Below, in pieces: positions 9,586-19,083 of a stretch of 64,000 nucleotides of DNA. How positions within the stretch are numbered: position 1 is the first letter of the stretch; each line of letters begins with the position of its first letter. Made by a program: the position numbers and the translations under genes. Under the pieces are notes generated by a model, which was not told where the DNA came from, did no database searches, and saw only the letters and a program-made list of their open reading frames with translations. This DNA is from Hespellia stercorisuis DSM 15480 (GTDB lineage: Bacteria > Bacillota > Clostridia > Lachnospirales > Lachnospiraceae), in NCBI RefSeq assembly GCF_900142165.1, contig NZ_FQZY01000020.1:1-64000 (forward strand). The letters run 5' to 3'.

Positions 9586-12039
9586 TTGGAACATAAGGAA
9601 AATCAAAAGCCTTATCTGCAATTAAAATCCATCGACAAATTCTTCGGAATCACGAAGGCACTGCAGGGTGTCAATCTGGATATCTATGGCGGAGAAGTCA
9701 TCGGTCTGATCGGACCCAACGGTGCAGGCAAGTCAACATTAATGAAAATCCTGACGGGTGTACTGCAGCCGACAAATGGCGTGCTGGCAATTGAGGGGAA
9801 GGACGCGGAGCATTACAATGCACGTACTGCGAAGGAGATCGGAATTGCCTGTGCTTATCAGGATCTGTCTCTGTGTACAAATCTCAGTGTATATGAGAAC
9901 TTTGCACTGCTCAACGTAAGCCACGGTCTGGTGGAAAAGCCGGGCTGGAGAAAAGCGGCAAAGAAGCATGCGACAGAATTGTTGGAGCAGTATTTTCCGG
10001 GGAGTGGAATCGATGTCAGCAGGACGGTCGACAAGCTGAGTCTGGCGGACCAGCAGATCGTGGAGATCTGCAAGACACTGATGACCGATAACCTGAAGAT
10101 CCTGATTCTGGACGAGCCTACCAGTGCCTTGTCATCGGACAAAGCGCATCAGCTTCATGAGGTCGTTGCAAAGTTGAGTAAAAAGGGTGTGGCAGTCATC
10201 TATATCTCCCATAAGCTGGATGAGATCGGAATCGTCGCAGACCGGATCGCGGTGCTGAGAAACGGGCAGAATCACGGAGAGATAAGTGCCTCCGCGGTGG
10301 ATCAGGACGGCCTGGTAGAAATGATGGGCGGCGGCAAGAAAAAACAGGCCGCAAGACAGGAGAGCGGCAAAGCGTCAGAGGAGATCATGGTCGAGATCAA
10401 GAACCTGACCTCCAAGGAGTTGAATCATGTTGATCTGGTGGTAAAAAAAGGCGAGATTCTTGGTATCTCAGGTCTGGCCGGCTCCGGTCAGCAGGAACTG
10501 CTGCAGGCAATCTACAGTGCCCGGAAACATATCGGTGTCATGGGACGGAATGGCGTGCAGGTCAACAGCACAATCTCGTATGTGTCAGGTGACCGTACAA
10601 AAGAGGGTGTGTTCCCGCTGTGGGATATCAGAAACAATATTCTGGCAGCGAACTTTGACCGTGTCAGGGGCAAAGTGCTGCTGGACAAAAAGAAATGTGA
10701 CGAGTCGGCCAACTACTGGTATGACAAACTGAAATTTCGTGCCGAGGGAATCGGCAGCAACATCATGTCACTGTCCGGTGGTAATCAGCAGAAAGCACTG
10801 ATTGCAAGAGGGATCGCATCAGAGGCGGATATCATCATCCTGAATGACCCGACAGCCGGAGTAGATATCGGAACAAAGCAGGATATCTATGCACTGCTGG
10901 AGGAAGTAAAGCAGATGGGCAAATCCGTCATCCTGTATTCTACGGAGGATGCAGAGATCGAGATCTGTGACCGTGCGTATATCATGCATGAGGGCGCAAT
11001 TACAGCGGAGCTCACCGGGGCGGACATTACTGTGTCCAACATTGTGACAGCATCCTTTAAGAAAGTAGAGAAGAAAAAGGCGGAGGACAAAAAGAAGAGC
11101 GTAATCAGCCAGATGGTTTCTTCGCGTCTCATGCTTCCGATTCTTACCCTGCTCGTGATCTTTATCGCAAATGCAGTCAATAACCCAAACATGCTCTCCT
11201 ACGTAGGACTTCGTATGAAAATCAGTTCCACCCTGCCGCTGATCTTTGCAGCACTGGGCCAGATGTTCATCATCCTGTCCGGTGACTGTGATATGGGTAA
11301 CGGATATTCCATCGGACTGGTCAATGTCCTGGTCGGTACCCTGCTGACTGGAAATCCGCTCGTCGGACTTGGCGGACTTGTGATTTTTATTGCAGCATAC
11401 ATGGGCATGGCGGCGCTGATCCACCTGCGCAACATTCCAGCGATCGTTGTGACATTGGGCGCACAGTTCGTATGGTACGGCATTGCGCTGATCCTATGTC
11501 CGACGCCGGGGGGCAGTTGTCCGCAGTGGCTGTCTGACTTCCTGAGAATCCGGACACCAGTCATCCCATTTCCGATTATCCTCGCAGCTGTGGCGGGAAC
11601 TGCATGCTGGTATTTGCTGGCGAGGAGCCGTTATGGAATGGTCATGAGAGGAATCGGAAACAATCCGACCTCTGTGGAGCGTTCCGGATGGAGTTACCTT
11701 CGGGCCAAAGCAGCCAACTATGGTATGGCGGGTCTTATGATCGTATTTGCCGGTATGGCATATACATCAACCTGTAATGGCGCGGATGCAAACAGCTCGG
11801 TAAACTTCTGTATGATGTCTATCGCAACCGTGATCTTAGGCGGATGTGAGATGGCAGGCGGAGTTGGGGAGCCGATCGGAGTCGTTGTGGCGGCAATCGC
11901 CATGAACCTGATCAACTCCCTGCTGACTGCAATGAAGGTAGATTCCAATTATCAGACGGCCATCATTGGTCTGATCCTGATTGCGGTATTGGCTTTCAAA
12001 TTCCTGATTCATAGAAAGGGGGCTGCAAAGAATGAATAA
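9586..12039 (+). CDS. Fused sugar ABC transporter: two ATPase domains plus a permease in one chain
   Basis: 817 residues. NBD1 (about 8-240) has Walker A GPNGAGKST (from G43) and signature LSLADQQ. NBD2 (about 265-490) has a degenerate P-loop (GLAGSGQQEL) and LSGGNQQKALIARG, as in RbsA-type proteins. From about 505 to 810 the chain is hydrophobic and resembles a BPD_transp_2 permease. Normally RbsA and RbsC are separate polypeptides, so this is a natural fusion. The start is TTG at 9586 after AGGAAG. It overlaps the second permease gene by 8 bases, indicating translational coupling. Confidence 0.9.
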   Translation: MEHKENQKPYLQLKSIDKFFGITKALQGVNLDIYGGEVIGLIGPNGAGKSTLMKILTGVLQPTNGVLAIEGKDAEHYNARTAKEIGIACAYQDLSLCTNLSVYENFALLNVSHGLVEKPGWRKAAKKHATELLEQYFPGSGIDVSRTVDKLSLADQQIVEICKTLMTDNLKILILDEPTSALSSDKAHQLHEVVAKLSKKGVAVIYISHKLDEIGIVADRIAVLRNGQNHGEISASAVDQDGLVEMMGGGKKKQAARQESGKASEEIMVEIKNLTSKELNHVDLVVKKGEILGISGLAGSGQQELLQAIYSARKHIGVMGRNGVQVNSTISYVSGDRTKEGVFPLWDIRNNILAANFDRVRGKVLLDKKKCDESANYWYDKLKFRAEGIGSNIMSLSGGNQQKALIARGIASEADIIILNDPTAGVDIGTKQDIYALLEEVKQMGKSVILYSTEDAEIEICDRAYIMHEGAITAELTGADITVSNIVTASFKKVEKKKAEDKKKSVISQMVSSRLMLPILTLLVIFIANAVNNPNMLSYVGLRMKISSTLPLIFAALGQMFIILSGDCDMGNGYSIGLVNVLVGTLLTGNPLVGLGGLVIFIAAYMGMAALIHLRNIPAIVVTLGAQFVWYGIALILCPTPGGSCPQWLSDFLRIRTPVIPFPIILAAVAGTACWYLLARSRYGMVMRGIGNNPTSVERSGWSYLRAKAANYGMAGLMIVFAGMAYTSTCNGADANSSVNFCMMSIATVILGGCEMAGGVGEPIGVVVAAIAMNLINSLLTAMKVDSNYQTAIIGLILIAVLAFKFLIHRKGAAKNE

Positions 12040-12973
12040 GATAAAGGAAATCACGCAGAAAAATGCGTTTATCTGGCCGATTCTTGGCTGCATCGTGCTC
12101 TATATTGCAATCACGATCGTTACAGGCAGTTTCAGTCTGGCAGTCATTTCATCCTGTGCGAAGCTCTGCGTATTCGCAATGCTTCTGGCACTGGGACAGA
12201 TGATCGTGGTAACCAGCGGTGACGGAGCAATCGATCTGTCCCAGAAATATATCCTCACACTGACCGCTTACGTTTCCTGTACAGTGATGGAGAAAAACAT
12301 CGTGCTCGGCCTGATCGCAGCAATCGCAGTCGGCGTCGTGTGCGGACTGATCAGTTCCGTGATCAATGTGTACCTGAGAGTACCGGCTATGATCACGACT
12401 CTGGCAACCGGATACCTGTTTTACACGGTCATTCTGCTGGTATCCTCCAGGGGATCCAGTATTCCGGCAGGGGGATTTGTCAAGTTCGTCAATGCCAGCG
12501 TGCTGGGAATCAATATGATGACGCTGCTCTGCATTCTTGTGGCAGTGCTCCTCTGGTTCGTGCTTTACAGAACCAAGTATGGCCATCAGCTTCATGCCGT
12601 TGGACAGAAGAGAGAGGCGGCGAGACTTGCCGGCATCAATGTGAATAAGACGGTCATCATGGCATTTTTGATCAACGGTGCGCTCTGCGGGTTGGCTGGT
12701 GCACTCTGTGGAGCGTACTGCGGCGGTGCAAACCAGGATCTTGGAACAACATATTTTCTTCCGTCAGTAGCGGCAGCCTTTGTGGGCGGAACGAACGCGG
12801 CAGGTGGAAAGTCAAGCGTAGTAGGCGTCAGCATCGGAGCACTGATGATGACATTTATGTCCACATTCCTGAATGCTGCAAAACTGGATATCGGCGTACA
12901 GCGTCTGATTCAGGGAGCATTTCTTGTATTCCTGCTGGTGGTAGCCGTATCGGACGCAGGAAAAAAGAAGTAG
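12032..12973 (+). CDS. Sugar ABC transporter permease
   Basis: 313 residues of alternating hydrophobic helices with the family-typical segment IDLSQKYILTLTAYVSC and a GAYCGGANQDLG stretch, as in RbsC-type permeases. It overlaps the fused ATPase-permease and so probably forms the second membrane half of the same importer, which would then be a heterodimer of this protein and the fusion. Confidence 0.9.
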   Translation: MNKIKEITQKNAFIWPILGCIVLYIAITIVTGSFSLAVISSCAKLCVFAMLLALGQMIVVTSGDGAIDLSQKYILTLTAYVSCTVMEKNIVLGLIAAIAVGVVCGLISSVINVYLRVPAMITTLATGYLFYTVILLVSSRGSSIPAGGFVKFVNASVLGINMMTLLCILVAVLLWFVLYRTKYGHQLHAVGQKREAARLAGINVNKTVIMAFLINGALCGLAGALCGAYCGGANQDLGTTYFLPSVAAAFVGGTNAAGGKSSVVGVSIGALMMTFMSTFLNAAKLDIGVQRLIQGAFLVFLLVVAVSDAGKKK

Positions 12974-12989
12974 AGATTTACGATAGAAC

Positions 12990-13026
12990 AGATGCATGAA
13001 GGGGCGAACTGCGTTCGCTGGCATCT
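12990..13026 (+). promoter_or_regulatory. Intercistronic stem-loop
   Basis: An outer stem AGATGC/GCATCT and inner stem GCGAAC/GTTCGC fold around a TGC loop, with no T-run. It may stabilise or process the operon mRNA between transporter and enzyme genes. Confidence 0.5.
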
Positions 13027-13060
13027 ATGCAGATATTGAGGTTATAGAAAGAAGGATATT

Positions 13061-14089
13061 ATGAAAGCAGTAAGAATTGTAAAACCAGATGATTTACAGA
13101 TTGTAGATATGGAAAAACCAGTTATCACAGACGAGTTGAATGTACTGGTAAAGGTGACAGCATCCGGTATCTGCGGGAGTGATGTGGGAATCTATCACGG
13201 CACGAATGCGGCGGCAACCTATCCGAGAGTGATCGGACATGAGATTGTCGGTGTGGTGGAAGAGATCGGCGAAGGCGTTACAAGAGTGAAACCTGGCGAC
13301 AGAGTCATCATTGATCAGGTGACAGCCTGTGGACATTGCTATGCCTGCAGAAAGGAACGCCCGAATGTGTGTGGAACCCTGAAGGTAAAAGGGGTACATA
13401 TCGATGGTGGTTACCGTGAGTATATCGCAGTGAATGCCTCCGACTGCTATCTGCTCCCGGACAGTCTGTCTGATCAGGATGCGGTCATGATCGAGCCGAC
13501 CACAATTGCAGTACAGTGCTGCAGCCGTGCCCGGCTCGAGAGTGAGGACACGGTACTGCTCATCGGCGCAGGTGCACTGGGAAACAGCATTCTGAAGATT
13601 GTCAAGCTGTATGCACCGAAGAAGATCATTGTGGCAGATATTGATGACAGTAAATTAGAAGAAGCACTGAAGGCAGGAGCGACCGACGTGGTAAACAGCC
13701 GGAAGGAAGACCTTCCGGCCAGATGCCATGAGCTGACAGACGGCTATGGCGTGACGGTATCTATTGACGCAGCATGTGTGAAGGGAAGTCTGCTGAGTGC
13801 ACTGAATGCGACAGGTAATGCAGGAAGAGTCATCACCATGGGCTTTAGTGTGGCATCGGACGAGATCAATCAGTTTGTGATCACATCCAAAGAATTGGAT
13901 GTACGCGGCAGCCGTCTGCAGAATGGAAAGTTTCAGACAGTCATTGATCTGGTAAATGAAGGGAAAATTGATTTGAACGGAAGTGTTTCCCATACCTATC
14001 ATTTTCTGGATGCGCAGAAAGCATTTGATTTTGTCGACAGCAGGGATCCTTCTATCCGGAAGATCGTCCTGACATTTGAAGAACGATAG
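13061..14089 (+). CDS. Zinc-dependent alcohol dehydrogenase (L-idonate/polyol dehydrogenase-like)
   Basis: 342 residues of the medium-chain dehydrogenase family. The catalytic zinc region shows SGICGSDVG and GHE, the structural zinc lobe shows [15 protein letters not shown], and the NAD-binding fold has GAGALGNS. It likely oxidises a secondary hydroxyl of a sugar acid to feed the UxuB/UxuA steps (inference from operon context). The ATG follows AGAAAGAAGG. Confidence 0.85.
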   Translation: MKAVRIVKPDDLQIVDMEKPVITDELNVLVKVTASGICGSDVGIYHGTNAAATYPRVIGHEIVGVVEEIGEGVTRVKPGDRVIIDQVTACGHCYACRKERPNVCGTLKVKGVHIDGGYREYIAVNASDCYLLPDSLSDQDAVMIEPTTIAVQCCSRARLESEDTVLLIGAGALGNSILKIVKLYAPKKIIVADIDDSKLEEALKAGATDVVNSRKEDLPARCHELTDGYGVTVSIDAACVKGSLLSALNATGNAGRVITMGFSVASDEINQFVITSKELDVRGSRLQNGKFQTVIDLVNEGKIDLNGSVSHTYHFLDAQKAFDFVDSRDPSIRKIVLTFEER

Positions 14090-14129
14090 ATGCAAATAGG
14101 CAATTACATTATTGGAAGGAGAAAAACAT

Positions 14130-15194
14130 ATGGACATGACATTGCGTTGGTTCGGAGATGGATATGACACGGTCTCACTTGAGAACATCCGTCAGATTCC
14201 GGGCGTGACAGGAGTGGTATCGACTTTGTACGATGCACAGCCGGGAGATCTCTGGGAGAAGGAAAAAGTAGCAGCACTCAAGGCACGGGTGGAATCTACC
14301 GGACTGAAATTACTGGGAATTGAGAGTGTGAACATTCATGATTCCATCAAGGTGGGAACACCGGAGAGAGACCAGTATATCGAAAACTATATCAAAACGA
14401 TTGAACTGCTTGGCGAGGCGGGAGTAAAGTGTATCTGTTACAACTTCATGCCGGTCTTCGACTGGACACGTTCGGACCTTGCAAAGCTTCGAAGTGACGG
14501 AGCAACGGTTCTGGCATATGATCAGAAGGAGATCGATCTGATCGACCCGGCAAATATCTTCGAGTCCATGCAGAAAAAGGCGGGAGACACGCTTCTTCCC
14601 GGCTGGGAGCCGGAGCGTATGGCACATCTGCAGGAACTGTTTGAGATGTATGCCGATGTGGACGAGGAGAAATTGTTTGAGAACCTGAAATATTTTCTGG
14701 AGGCAATCCGTCCTGCATGCGAGAAATATGAGGTGAACATGGCGATTCATCCGGATGATCCGCCGTGGAAGGTATTTGGTCTGCCGCGCATCATGACATC
14801 CAGGGAGAATCTGCTTCGCCTGACGAAGATCGTGGATGCACCGTTTAATGGAATCACATTGTGCACAGGATCACTGGGATCCAATCCGGATAACGACATT
14901 CCAGATATCATCCGCAGCCTGGAGGGACGGATTCATTTTGCACATGTCCGCAATGTGCAGCACAATGCGCCGGGAGATTTTCAGGAGGCAGCACACCTGT
15001 CATCTGACGGAAGTCTGGATATGTATGAGATTATGAAAGCATTGTCAGATATTCATTTTGAAGGACTGATGAGACCGGATCATGGGCGCATGATCTGGGG
15101 CGAGAAGGCGATGCCGGGATATGGGCTTTATGACCGTGCACTGGGAGCAGCGTATCTGAACGGACTCTGGGAAGCAATTAAGAAAAATAAGTAG
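14130..15194 (+). CDS. uxuA: D-mannonate dehydratase
   Basis: 354 residues from ATG 14130 (MDMTLRWFG), preceded by GGAAGGAG. The sequence is that of the mannonate dehydratase family, which removes water from D-mannonate to give 2-keto-3-deoxygluconate. Landmarks are CYNFMPVFDW, the conserved AIHPDDPPW, and HFAHVRN near the C-terminal half. It sits directly before the mannonate oxidoreductase-like gene, the enzyme that makes its substrate. Confidence 0.93.
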   Translation: MDMTLRWFGDGYDTVSLENIRQIPGVTGVVSTLYDAQPGDLWEKEKVAALKARVESTGLKLLGIESVNIHDSIKVGTPERDQYIENYIKTIELLGEAGVKCICYNFMPVFDWTRSDLAKLRSDGATVLAYDQKEIDLIDPANIFESMQKKAGDTLLPGWEPERMAHLQELFEMYADVDEEKLFENLKYFLEAIRPACEKYEVNMAIHPDDPPWKVFGLPRIMTSRENLLRLTKIVDAPFNGITLCTGSLGSNPDNDIPDIIRSLEGRIHFAHVRNVQHNAPGDFQEAAHLSSDGSLDMYEIMKALSDIHFEGLMRPDHGRMIWGEKAMPGYGLYDRALGAAYLNGLWEAIKKNK

Positions 15195-15260
15195 TTGGCA
15201 GTAAAGCTGCATAAGGGCGGTTTGGTGAATGTTGTTTTGTTTTTGAAAGGAGTGGATAAA

Positions 15261-16931
15261 ATGATTAAGATGAATCAGGCATCCTTACAGGATGAAAAAG
15301 GATGGGAAAAGGTAAGTGTTAAGCTGCCTCAGTATGACGTGGAAAAGGTTGTAAAGGCAACCCATGACAATCCGATATGGCTTCATTTCGGGGCAGGCAA
15401 CATTTTCCGTGGATTTGTGGGGGGACTGCAGCAGAATCTGCTGAATCAGGGACTGTGCGATCGGGGAATCATTGCAGCGGAAACATTTGACTATGATATC
15501 GTACGCAAAATCTATGAACCCTATGACAACCTGACCATGAATATTACCCTGAAGGCGGATGGAACCATGTCACGTGAAATCCTTGGAAGTATTACGGAGG
15601 CAGTGTGTGCAGATTCCGGGAATGCGGCTTCTATGGAAAGACTGAATGAAATCATACGGAATCCCGAATTGCAGATGATTTCATTTACCATCACAGAAAA
15701 AGGGTATGCATTGAAGGCGCCGGACGGAGCGTACATGCCGGTTGTGCTGGCTGATTTTGCGGCTGGTCCGGGAAAAGGGAAACATGCCATGAGCGTTGTC
15801 GCAGGTCTCCTGTATGAGCGTTATAAAGCAGGGGAACTGCCGCTTGCAGTCGTGTCTATGGACAATTGCAGCCATAATGGAGAGAAATTGCAAAATAGTA
15901 TCTTGACAATCGCCCGAGAATGGGTTCAAAATGGAAATGTAGAGAGGAAATTTCTTACATATTTGGAAGATAAATCCAGAGTTTCGTTTCCATGGAGCAT
16001 GATCGATAAGATTACTCCGAGGCCGGCGGAGGTTGTGGAGAAGGCTCTGGAGGCGGACGAGATCCGTGATATGCAGCCGATCATAACCAGCCGCAACACT
16101 TATATTGCGCCTTTTGTAAATGCGGAGGAGGCACAGTATCTCGTAATCGAAGACCAATTTCCAAATGGCAGACCGGCTTTGGAAAAAGCAGGTGTCTATA
16201 TGACGGATCGCGACACAGTCAATTGTACGGAGACAATGAAGGTAACGACCTGCCTGAATCCACTGCACACCGCAATGAGTGTTTACGGATGTATGCTTGG
16301 TTATACATTGATCTCAGCGGAGATGGAGGACGAGGATATCGTGAACCTGGTGAAGACTCTGGGGTATAAAGAAGGACTTCCGGTGGTGGTCGACCCGAAG
16401 ATCCTGAGCCCGAAAGAATTTATTGACGAAGTGGTGGAAAAGAGGCTGACGAATCCGTTCATGCCGGATGCTCCGCAGAGAATCGTGACGGATACCAGTC
16501 AGAAGGTGGGCATTCGTTTCGGGGAGACTATCAAGAAATATGTGGAGCGCGGGGAAGATGTCAAGAAACTGAATGCACTGCCGCTTGCACTTGCGGGATG
16601 GCTCCGTTATCTGCTTGCGGTGGACGACGAAGGAAATGAAATCGAGATATCTCCAGATCCACTGAAGGAGACATTGCAGAAAGCACTTGCCGGGATTGTC
16701 GCAGGACAGCCGGAGAGCTGTCAGGGACAGCTGACAGACATTTTATCCAATGCAGAAATATTTGGTGTGAACCTTGTGGAAATTGGACTGGCATCCAAAA
16801 TTGAACAGATATTTAGGGAAGAACTGGCTGGAAACGGAGCAGTTCGTGCGACTCTTAGAAAATACTTGAACATCCGCTTTACGAACGAACAGAAGGAGAT
16901 CAATGTGAAACAAAGTTTCCCTTCATATTAA
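15261..16931 (+). CDS. uxuB: D-mannonate oxidoreductase / fructuronate reductase of the mannitol dehydrogenase family
   Basis: 556 residues from ATG 15261 (RBS GAAAGGAG). The N-terminal IWLHFGAGNIFRGF is the nucleotide-binding start typical of the long-chain mannitol dehydrogenase family, and the catalytic half has VSMDNCSHNG and a KVTTCLNPLHTAM block. Next to uxuA the expected reaction is D-fructuronate to D-mannonate with NADH. A related polyol or altronate dehydrogenase role cannot be excluded from sequence. Confidence 0.85.
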   Translation: MIKMNQASLQDEKGWEKVSVKLPQYDVEKVVKATHDNPIWLHFGAGNIFRGFVGGLQQNLLNQGLCDRGIIAAETFDYDIVRKIYEPYDNLTMNITLKADGTMSREILGSITEAVCADSGNAASMERLNEIIRNPELQMISFTITEKGYALKAPDGAYMPVVLADFAAGPGKGKHAMSVVAGLLYERYKAGELPLAVVSMDNCSHNGEKLQNSILTIAREWVQNGNVERKFLTYLEDKSRVSFPWSMIDKITPRPAEVVEKALEADEIRDMQPIITSRNTYIAPFVNAEEAQYLVIEDQFPNGRPALEKAGVYMTDRDTVNCTETMKVTTCLNPLHTAMSVYGCMLGYTLISAEMEDEDIVNLVKTLGYKEGLPVVVDPKILSPKEFIDEVVEKRLTNPFMPDAPQRIVTDTSQKVGIRFGETIKKYVERGEDVKKLNALPLALAGWLRYLLAVDDEGNEIEISPDPLKETLQKALAGIVAGQPESCQGQLTDILSNAEIFGVNLVEIGLASKIEQIFREELAGNGAVRATLRKYLNIRFTNEQKEINVKQSFPSY

Positions 16932-16959
16932 GATATCTCCGCCGAACTGACAGCCGCTC

Positions 16960-16990
16960 GCAGCAATTATGCTGGAGCATAATTGAATAT
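16960..16990 (+). repeat. 31-bp repeat with hairpin, copy A (before the GntR gene)
   Basis: This 31-base segment is identical to 19413-19443. Its core is a perfect stem, CAATTATGC with GCATAATTG, around a TGGA loop. It ends 16 bases before the regulator's ATG, so in mRNA the hairpin sits next to the ribosome binding site. Confidence 0.85.
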
Positions 16991-17006
16991 ACGAGGAGTA
17001 GAGAAG

Positions 17007-17690
17007 ATGCATATTTCAGAACGTTTTGCCAGGGAGACAGGAAAAGAGTTTGCCCTGCGTGTTATAACAGACAATATAGTTCATCTGGATTTAAAGCCGG
17101 GTACGATGGTCAGCGCGAATGAACTGGCAGTGGAGATGGGACTATCCAGAACACCGGTCAGAGAGGCGCTGAATGAGTTGAGTAAAACCGGGATTGTGGA
17201 GGTGTTTCCACAGAGCGGCTGCAGAATTGCGTTAGTCGATATTGCCATGATAGAGGAGTCCAGATTCCTCCGTAATACCTTGGAATGCGCGGTGGTGAGA
17301 GAGGCGTGTACAACTATAAAAGGAGAAGAACTTTTGCAGTTGAAGGAAAATCTGAAGCTGCAGGAGTTTTATCTGGATAATCATATGACGGATAAGCTTT
17401 TGGAAACCGATGATGAATTTCACAAGATGTTATTTAAAATCACAGAGAAGCTTGAGATTTATGATTTGATGAAAACATTCTTGATCCATTACGACAGACT
17501 TCGCAATATCACAGTTATCGCAGTAAAGGATTTGAAGGTCGTGTCGGATCATGTGGAACTTGTGGATGCAATCGAACACAATAATCCGGATCTTGCGGCC
17601 CAGATTATGGATAAGCATCTGTCACGCTATAAGTTCGATGTGGAGCAGATTGAACAGGAGTGTGCGGAATACTTCAAACCATTGGATTAG
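17007..17690 (+). CDS. GntR-family transcriptional regulator with FCD domain
   Basis: 227 residues from ATG 17007 (RBS GAGGAG). The N-terminal winged helix (about 10-75) shows SANELAVEMGLSRTPVREAL, the family helix-turn-helix. The helical FCD effector domain follows (about 80-215), with acidic/histidine residues such as DDEFHKML that usually bind a metal and a sugar acid. Being last in the sugar-acid operon it is a likely local repressor, and ATACTAGTAT palindromes in two promoters are candidate sites (inference). Confidence 0.9.
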   Translation: MHISERFARETGKEFALRVITDNIVHLDLKPGTMVSANELAVEMGLSRTPVREALNELSKTGIVEVFPQSGCRIALVDIAMIEESRFLRNTLECAVVREACTTIKGEELLQLKENLKLQEFYLDNHMTDKLLETDDEFHKMLFKITEKLEIYDLMKTFLIHYDRLRNITVIAVKDLKVVSDHVELVDAIEHNNPDLAAQIMDKHLSRYKFDVEQIEQECAEYFKPLD

Positions 17691-17694
17691 TCAT

Positions 17695-17731
17695 AAGATA
17701 CCCCCGCCGATTTCGGCGGGGGTATCTTTAA
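17695..17731. terminator. Bidirectional terminator between convergent genes
   Basis: A 15-bp perfect GC-rich stem, AAGATACCCCCGCCG with its complement, with a T-containing loop and short A/T flanks. It separates the rightward sugar-acid operon from the leftward pair. Confidence 0.9.
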
Positions 17732-17749
17732 GGAATAAACACGATGACA

Positions 17750-18112
17750 TTAATCAATCGGATTGACATATTTTGCAAACTCGCCTGCGGTAGGCCGCAC
17801 GACAAGCCGTTTGATCTTTCCTTTGTTGTCGATGTTTTCGATGCGCATCTGTGCATGCAGATTTTCGCCGTTGTATACTGCGAGATAATTGGCACTGGTC
17901 TCACTCTCGTACTCCACGTTGGTAATAACCATCTCGTGGAAAAACAATTTATTCTGGAAAAACATTTCGATGCTCTTTCTTCCATATATATGATAATCGT
18001 TCCGGCCAATCGTGTTGGGCATGAAGTCACTGTAGTTGCTGCGCACGGAAAAAAGTGCCGCAAGCCCCTTATAATCTCCATCCTTAATAGTTTTAATTAC
18101 TTCTCTGATCAT
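17750..18112 (-). CDS. NTF2/SnoaL-like small protein
   Basis: 120 residues with an alternating helix/strand pattern and the start MIREVIKTIKDGDYKGLAALF, typical of the NTF2-like cone fold, which hosts small-molecule isomerases, dehydratases and ligand-binding proteins. The gene begins 10 bases after the short-chain dehydrogenase stop, so the two form one unit and may act on one substrate, perhaps a steroid or aromatic compound (inference). Confidence 0.7.
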   Translation of the reverse strand: MIREVIKTIKDGDYKGLAALFSVRSNYSDFMPNTIGRNDYHIYGRKSIEMFFQNKLFFHEMVITNVEYESETSANYLAVYNGENLHAQMRIENIDNKGKIKRLVVRPTAGEFAKYVNPID

Positions 18113-18122
18113 AGTGCCCCTC

Positions 18123-18905
18123 CTAATATACTTTCTCTGAATTTAACAGTGCATCGGTTCCGCCGTCCACGAACAGAATGATACCGTTTACTCCGCTTGC
18201 CATATCCGAGGCCAGGAAGACAATTCCCTTGGAGATGTCCTCGGGATCCATCAGCTTTTTCTGGTGGTACAGTGTCGGAATCGGCAGTGCAAGACAGGCC
18301 TCCCATGCATGGGGTGTCAGGTCGGCAGTCATCGGTGTGGCGACATTGCCCGGGGCAATGGCGTTGATCCGAACGCCTTCTGCGGCATACCCGGGGGAGG
18401 AGCGGCGCATCCATCTTGACAGAGCATACTTGGAGGAAACGTACATGGCATGTGAATAAGCAGCCGGATCCTTTCCCTCCAGGAGACTCAGGATCCTCTT
18501 TTCATCCGAGGTGTTGTTGAGCAAATCCACGATATCCATGCGGGCGGCTCCCTGTGAAATTGTGTTGGAGGCTGTAACCACAACACATCCATGCTTTTTG
18601 CGCAGCAGATCATAGACGCCTTCCACCAGCTCTACTGTGCCAAAGTAATTGACGGATATGATCAGCTTCGGCTTCCCGCACATGGCGGACACTCCTGCCA
18701 CGCAGATCATGGCGTCCAAGCCTTCCGAGGCCATGGCCCGGAGTTCCTCAATTGCTTTTTTCCGGCCTTCTGGTGTCGCCAGATTGGCATTGATATCCGC
18801 ATCCTTGATATCGATGTTGATGACGGTGTGCCCCGCGGCACGAATCATCTCCGCAGCTTTCCCGCCGATCCCGCCGGATGCTCCTGTGATTGCATAAAGT
18901 CCCAT
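18123..18905 (-). CDS. Short-chain dehydrogenase, hydroxysteroid-dehydrogenase-like
   Basis: 260 residues. Cofactor motif TGASGGIGG at the N-terminus, catalytic S113 (TAS), Y155 and K159 (YVSSK). The segment between Ser and Tyr is unusually long (about 40 residues), a feature of the 3-alpha-hydroxysteroid dehydrogenase/carbonyl reductase subgroup. A bile-acid or steroid substrate is therefore possible but unproven. RBS AGGAGGG lies just before the ATG. Confidence 0.85.
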   Translation of the reverse strand: MGLYAITGASGGIGGKAAEMIRAAGHTVINIDIKDADINANLATPEGRKKAIEELRAMASEGLDAMICVAGVSAMCGKPKLIISVNYFGTVELVEGVYDLLRKKHGCVVVTASNTISQGAARMDIVDLLNNTSDEKRILSLLEGKDPAAYSHAMYVSSKYALSRWMRRSSPGYAAEGVRINAIAPGNVATPMTADLTPHAWEACLALPIPTLYHQKKLMDPEDISKGIVFLASDMASGVNGIILFVDGGTDALLNSEKVY

Positions 18906-18958
18906 TTTTAACCCTCCTGATTTTGATTTTAGATTTGGTAAAGAAATAATTTGAACAT

Positions 18959-18990
18959 AAAAAAGTGCCTGTCTGTTTCAGACAGGCACT
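18959..18990 (-). terminator. Terminator hairpin in the leader of the dehydrogenase operon (possible attenuator)
   Basis: On the minus strand AGTGCCTGTCTG pairs with CAGACAGGCACT around AAA and runs into six T's. No gene ends upstream of it on this strand. It sits between a predicted promoter (19055-19083) and the dehydrogenase start (18905), the layout of transcription attenuation. I could not match the leader to a known riboswitch. Confidence 0.75.
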
Positions 18991-19054
18991 CCAGCTTGAA
19001 GCAAAAGCTCCTTGCACACATTCACCCTGTTGCAATTTGTATTAACTGTTTTGT

Positions 19055-19083
19055 ATCGTATCACAATAGTTTTGAAAAAACAA
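19055..19083 (-). promoter_or_regulatory. Promoter for the leftward dehydrogenase/NTF2 unit
   Basis: Minus-strand TTGTTT, 17-base spacer, TACGAT preceded by TGA (extended -10). Transcription from here gives a leader of about 140 bases containing the terminator hairpin. Confidence 0.55.

Noticed and set aside
18748-19035. A leader peptide gene on the minus strand before the dehydrogenase
   Set aside because: It would start with TTG without a ribosome site and has no run of regulatory codons; the attenuator can be explained without it.
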